A stretch of DNA of 60,330 nt. It comes from Antarctobacter heliothermus (lineage in GTDB: Bacteria > Pseudomonadota > Alphaproteobacteria > Rhodobacterales > Rhodobacteraceae). Made by a program: the position numbers and the translations under genes. The notes under the pieces are model-generated. The model saw only the letters and a program-made list of their open reading frames with translations, was not told the DNA's origin and ran no database searches. Below, piece after piece: positions 59,077 through 60,330 of the stretch (positions are counted from its first letter, which is position 1; every line of letters begins with the position of its first letter). The stretch covers positions 1-60,330 of the forward strand of contig NZ_FZON01000025.1 in assembly GCF_900188425.1 (NCBI RefSeq), read 5' to 3'.

Positions 59077-59475
59077 TCAAAACGCGCCTTCGCGCAACAT
59101 GCTGTCGATCCCTTCAAGATGCCCCATCTCCAGCGGCTTTTGGATATAGTCCCGGACCACGTCGTAGGCCGATGCGCGTTTGCGGTCCTGATCCGAGATG
59201 GACGTCGTCAGCATGATCACTGCCGCCCTTACAAAGCCCGGACCAAAGCGCGAGACGGCCTCGTCCAGAAACTCAAACCCGTTCATCCGCGGCATGTTGA
59301 TGTCGAGAAGAATGATGTCGATGGCCGGTCGATCCGGCTGGGCCAGAAACGCGATCGCATCCGGCGCCATAAGGAAACAGTGCAAGGTATCGACAAGCCC
59401 CGATTTCTTGACAAGGCGCGAATACAGCTTTTGATCTACAGCATTGTCATCAATGATCATGAGCGAGGGGATCAT
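59077..59475 (-). CDS. Single-domain response regulator (CheY/Rcp1 type)
   Basis: A 132-residue receiver domain. It has MIIDDNAVDQKLYSR (acidic pair), phospho-acceptor Asp58 in LLDINMPRMNGFEF, MLTTS with the conserved Thr and IQKPLEM with Lys. Short Rcp1-type regulators usually work with phytochrome-like kinases. Its ATG overlaps the kinase gene stop (59472-59475), so both come from one transcript and the kinase upstream is its probable partner. Confidence 0.92.
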   Translation of the reverse strand: MIPSLMIIDDNAVDQKLYSRLVKKSGLVDTLHCFLMAPDAIAFLAQPDRPAIDIILLDINMPRMNGFEFLDEAVSRFGPGFVRAAVIMLTTSISDQDRKRASAYDVVRDYIQKPLEMGHLEGIDSMLREGAF

Positions 59476-60236
59476 GGCGTTTCCTTTCTGAGGATGACGG
59501 TGAAAGTGCTTCCGACACCGGGCGTCGAGGCGACACCAATTCGGCCACGGTGGTTCAGCGCGATGCGATGGCAGACAGCCAGACCCAATCCATGACCGCT
59601 GTAGTCCAAAGTGGAGTTGAGACGTTGAAATAATTGAAAGATCCGATCCAGGTGGGCGGCCTCAATGCCAATGCCGTTGTCAGTCACCGACAGTCCGACA
59701 AAACCCTCCGGGGCGCTGACTCGATCGAAAGAGATCACAGGGACTGCGCCGGGAAGTTGAAATTTGACCGCATTTTCAATCAGGTTCGCCAGCAGGATCC
59801 GCAATTGCCCCGGTGAGCCCGTCACATGGTCAAGTGCATTGACCGTGATCAAGGCCCCGCTGCGCAGGACCATGTCCGAGAGGTCGGCAACGACCTCACG
59901 CGCCACTTCGTCCAGATCGACATCATCCCGCGCAAGGGTGGGGGCGATGGCATTGGTGTAGGACTGGACGCTGTCGATCAGGCTGGACATGCCGCCAAGC
60001 GTCTCTCGGAGATCATTCAGCAATCCCTTGCACGCGGTTTCAGGATGCTCCCCGATTTCCTCGCTCAGGGCAGCCGCGATCATGAGGGCGGTATTCGTCG
60101 GCGATTTGAGGTCATGAGAGGTGGCATAGGCGAACGCGCGCAAGTCCTCTGTCGAGGCTTCAGCCAGCCGGATCTGTTCTTGCAGATCCTCGTTCAGCAT
60201 CTGGATCTGGCGCATACGCGCCCGTTCTTCGGTCAC
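59472..60236 (-). CDS. Histidine kinase, N-terminally truncated
   Basis: A 254-residue kinase core. A coiled coil (about 5-30) leads to His41 in ATSHDLKSP, then the ATP-binding part with LIENAVKFQL, SVTDNGIGIEAAHLDRIF and SGHGLGLAVCHRI. The first visible residues VTEERARMRQIQ are typical of the end of a PAS domain before a kinase core, yet an in-frame TAG lies five codons upstream. The PAS or phytochrome part is therefore missing, probably lost by insertion or deletion. The GTG at 60236 is a nominal start without a ribosome site; ATG at 60215 is an alternative. It may be a pseudogene or an orphan core. Confidence 0.75.
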   Translation of the reverse strand: MTEERARMRQIQMLNEDLQEQIRLAEASTEDLRAFAYATSHDLKSPTNTALMIAAALSEEIGEHPETACKGLLNDLRETLGGMSSLIDSVQSYTNAIAPTLARDDVDLDEVAREVVADLSDMVLRSGALITVNALDHVTGSPGQLRILLANLIENAVKFQLPGAVPVISFDRVSAPEGFVGLSVTDNGIGIEAAHLDRIFQLFQRLNSTLDYSGHGLGLAVCHRIALNHRGRIGVASTPGVGSTFTVILRKETP

Positions 60237-60282
60237 GAGATATAGCTAAAAGTTGGTGATGGCCCCTGAGGGGCGGCATATC

Positions 60283-60330
60283 ATGGCGTTGTTGACGCGC
60301 CGCAATTCTCGATTGAGAAAAGGATATGCC
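60283..60330 (+). CDS. Possible start of a gene running off the right edge
   Basis: The ATG at 60283 has GAGGGG nine bases before it and the frame stays open for the last 16 codons of the window. The visible residues are basic (MALLTRRNSRLRKGYA), which would suit a DNA-binding protein or a transposase, but nothing is diagnostic. It lies beside the truncated kinase, so an inserted element is the main suspect. Confidence 0.25.
   Translation, partial: MALLTRRNSRLRKGYA

Overview
The window looks like chromosome from an alphaproteobacterium of the Rhodobacterales (Roseobacter/Paracoccus type). The base composition is high in G+C. The run coxB-ctaB-coxF-like-ctaG-coxC-surf1-thrC-M16 peptidase-GNAT is the arrangement known from that order, and many proteins (Tad pilus set, secreted orphan proteins, pseudoazurin, DoeA) have the same flavour. 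There is no rRNA, CRISPR array, prophage or replication origin. One tRNA gene (CAU anticodon) is present. The left edge holds the 3' end of an IS66-type transposase, and a sensor kinase at the right edge has lost its N-terminal part, so both ends touch possible mobile DNA.

Layout. 1-1.7 kb: IS66 end and two secreted orphan proteins. 2-7.4 kb (mostly minus): 3-oxoacid CoA-transferase scoAB, an L,D-transpeptidase, topoisomerase I and a secreted orphan. 7.4-10.3 kb (minus): dprA and tldD. 10.5-18.0 kb (plus): aa3 cytochrome oxidase structural and assembly genes running into thrC, an M16 peptidase and a GNAT enzyme. 18.1-20.5 kb: an exported metallo-beta-lactamase-fold protein and a GlcD-type FAD oxidase. 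20.5-34.2 kb: a lytic transglycosylase, then a Tad/Flp pilus locus with two tiny Flp prepilins, cpaB, cpaC, an OmpA lipoprotein, cpaE, cpaF, tadB, tadC, two TPR lipoproteins, a prepilin peptidase and an AAA+ ATPase. 34.2-38.1 kb: exported esterase, divergent membrane-anchored AraC regulator, tRNA, pseudoazurin and an envelope orphan. 38.2-42.3 kb: a LolD/FtsX-type ABC exporter with an AttH/CrtC-like secreted partner. 42.5-46.5 kb: class III aminotransferase, divergent from a DoeA-like ectoine hydrolase and an ArgE-like deacetylase. 46.6-49.7 kb: a small basic protein, a CadC-like TPR regulator and an L-idonate dehydrogenase-like enzyme. 49.7-54.5 kb: a tight operon described below. 54.7-57.5 kb: a coupled Rieske oxygenase and glutamine-synthetase-like ligase. 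57.5-60.3 kb: four two-component signalling genes.

The most interesting block is at 49.7-53.7 kb on the minus strand. A HAD-phosphatase/UbiA-prenyltransferase fusion, a GtrA protein, a DprE1-like FAD oxidase and a DprE2-like reductase are linked by TAAcATG or ATGA junctions. Together they match every step of the mycobacterial decaprenyl-phosphoryl-D-arabinose route, here in a Gram-negative and apparently with the prenyltransferase and the phosphatase on one polypeptide. The residue aligned with the benzothiazinone-target cysteine of DprE1 is alanine.

Other points that stand out are a 13-bp RNA hairpin that buries the scoA Shine-Dalgarno, two 59-residue prepilins with Asp-Trp in place of the Flp Glu-Tyr pair, and a conserved palindrome at two gene ends. 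All functional assignments rest on reading motifs and gene order; no database search was run.
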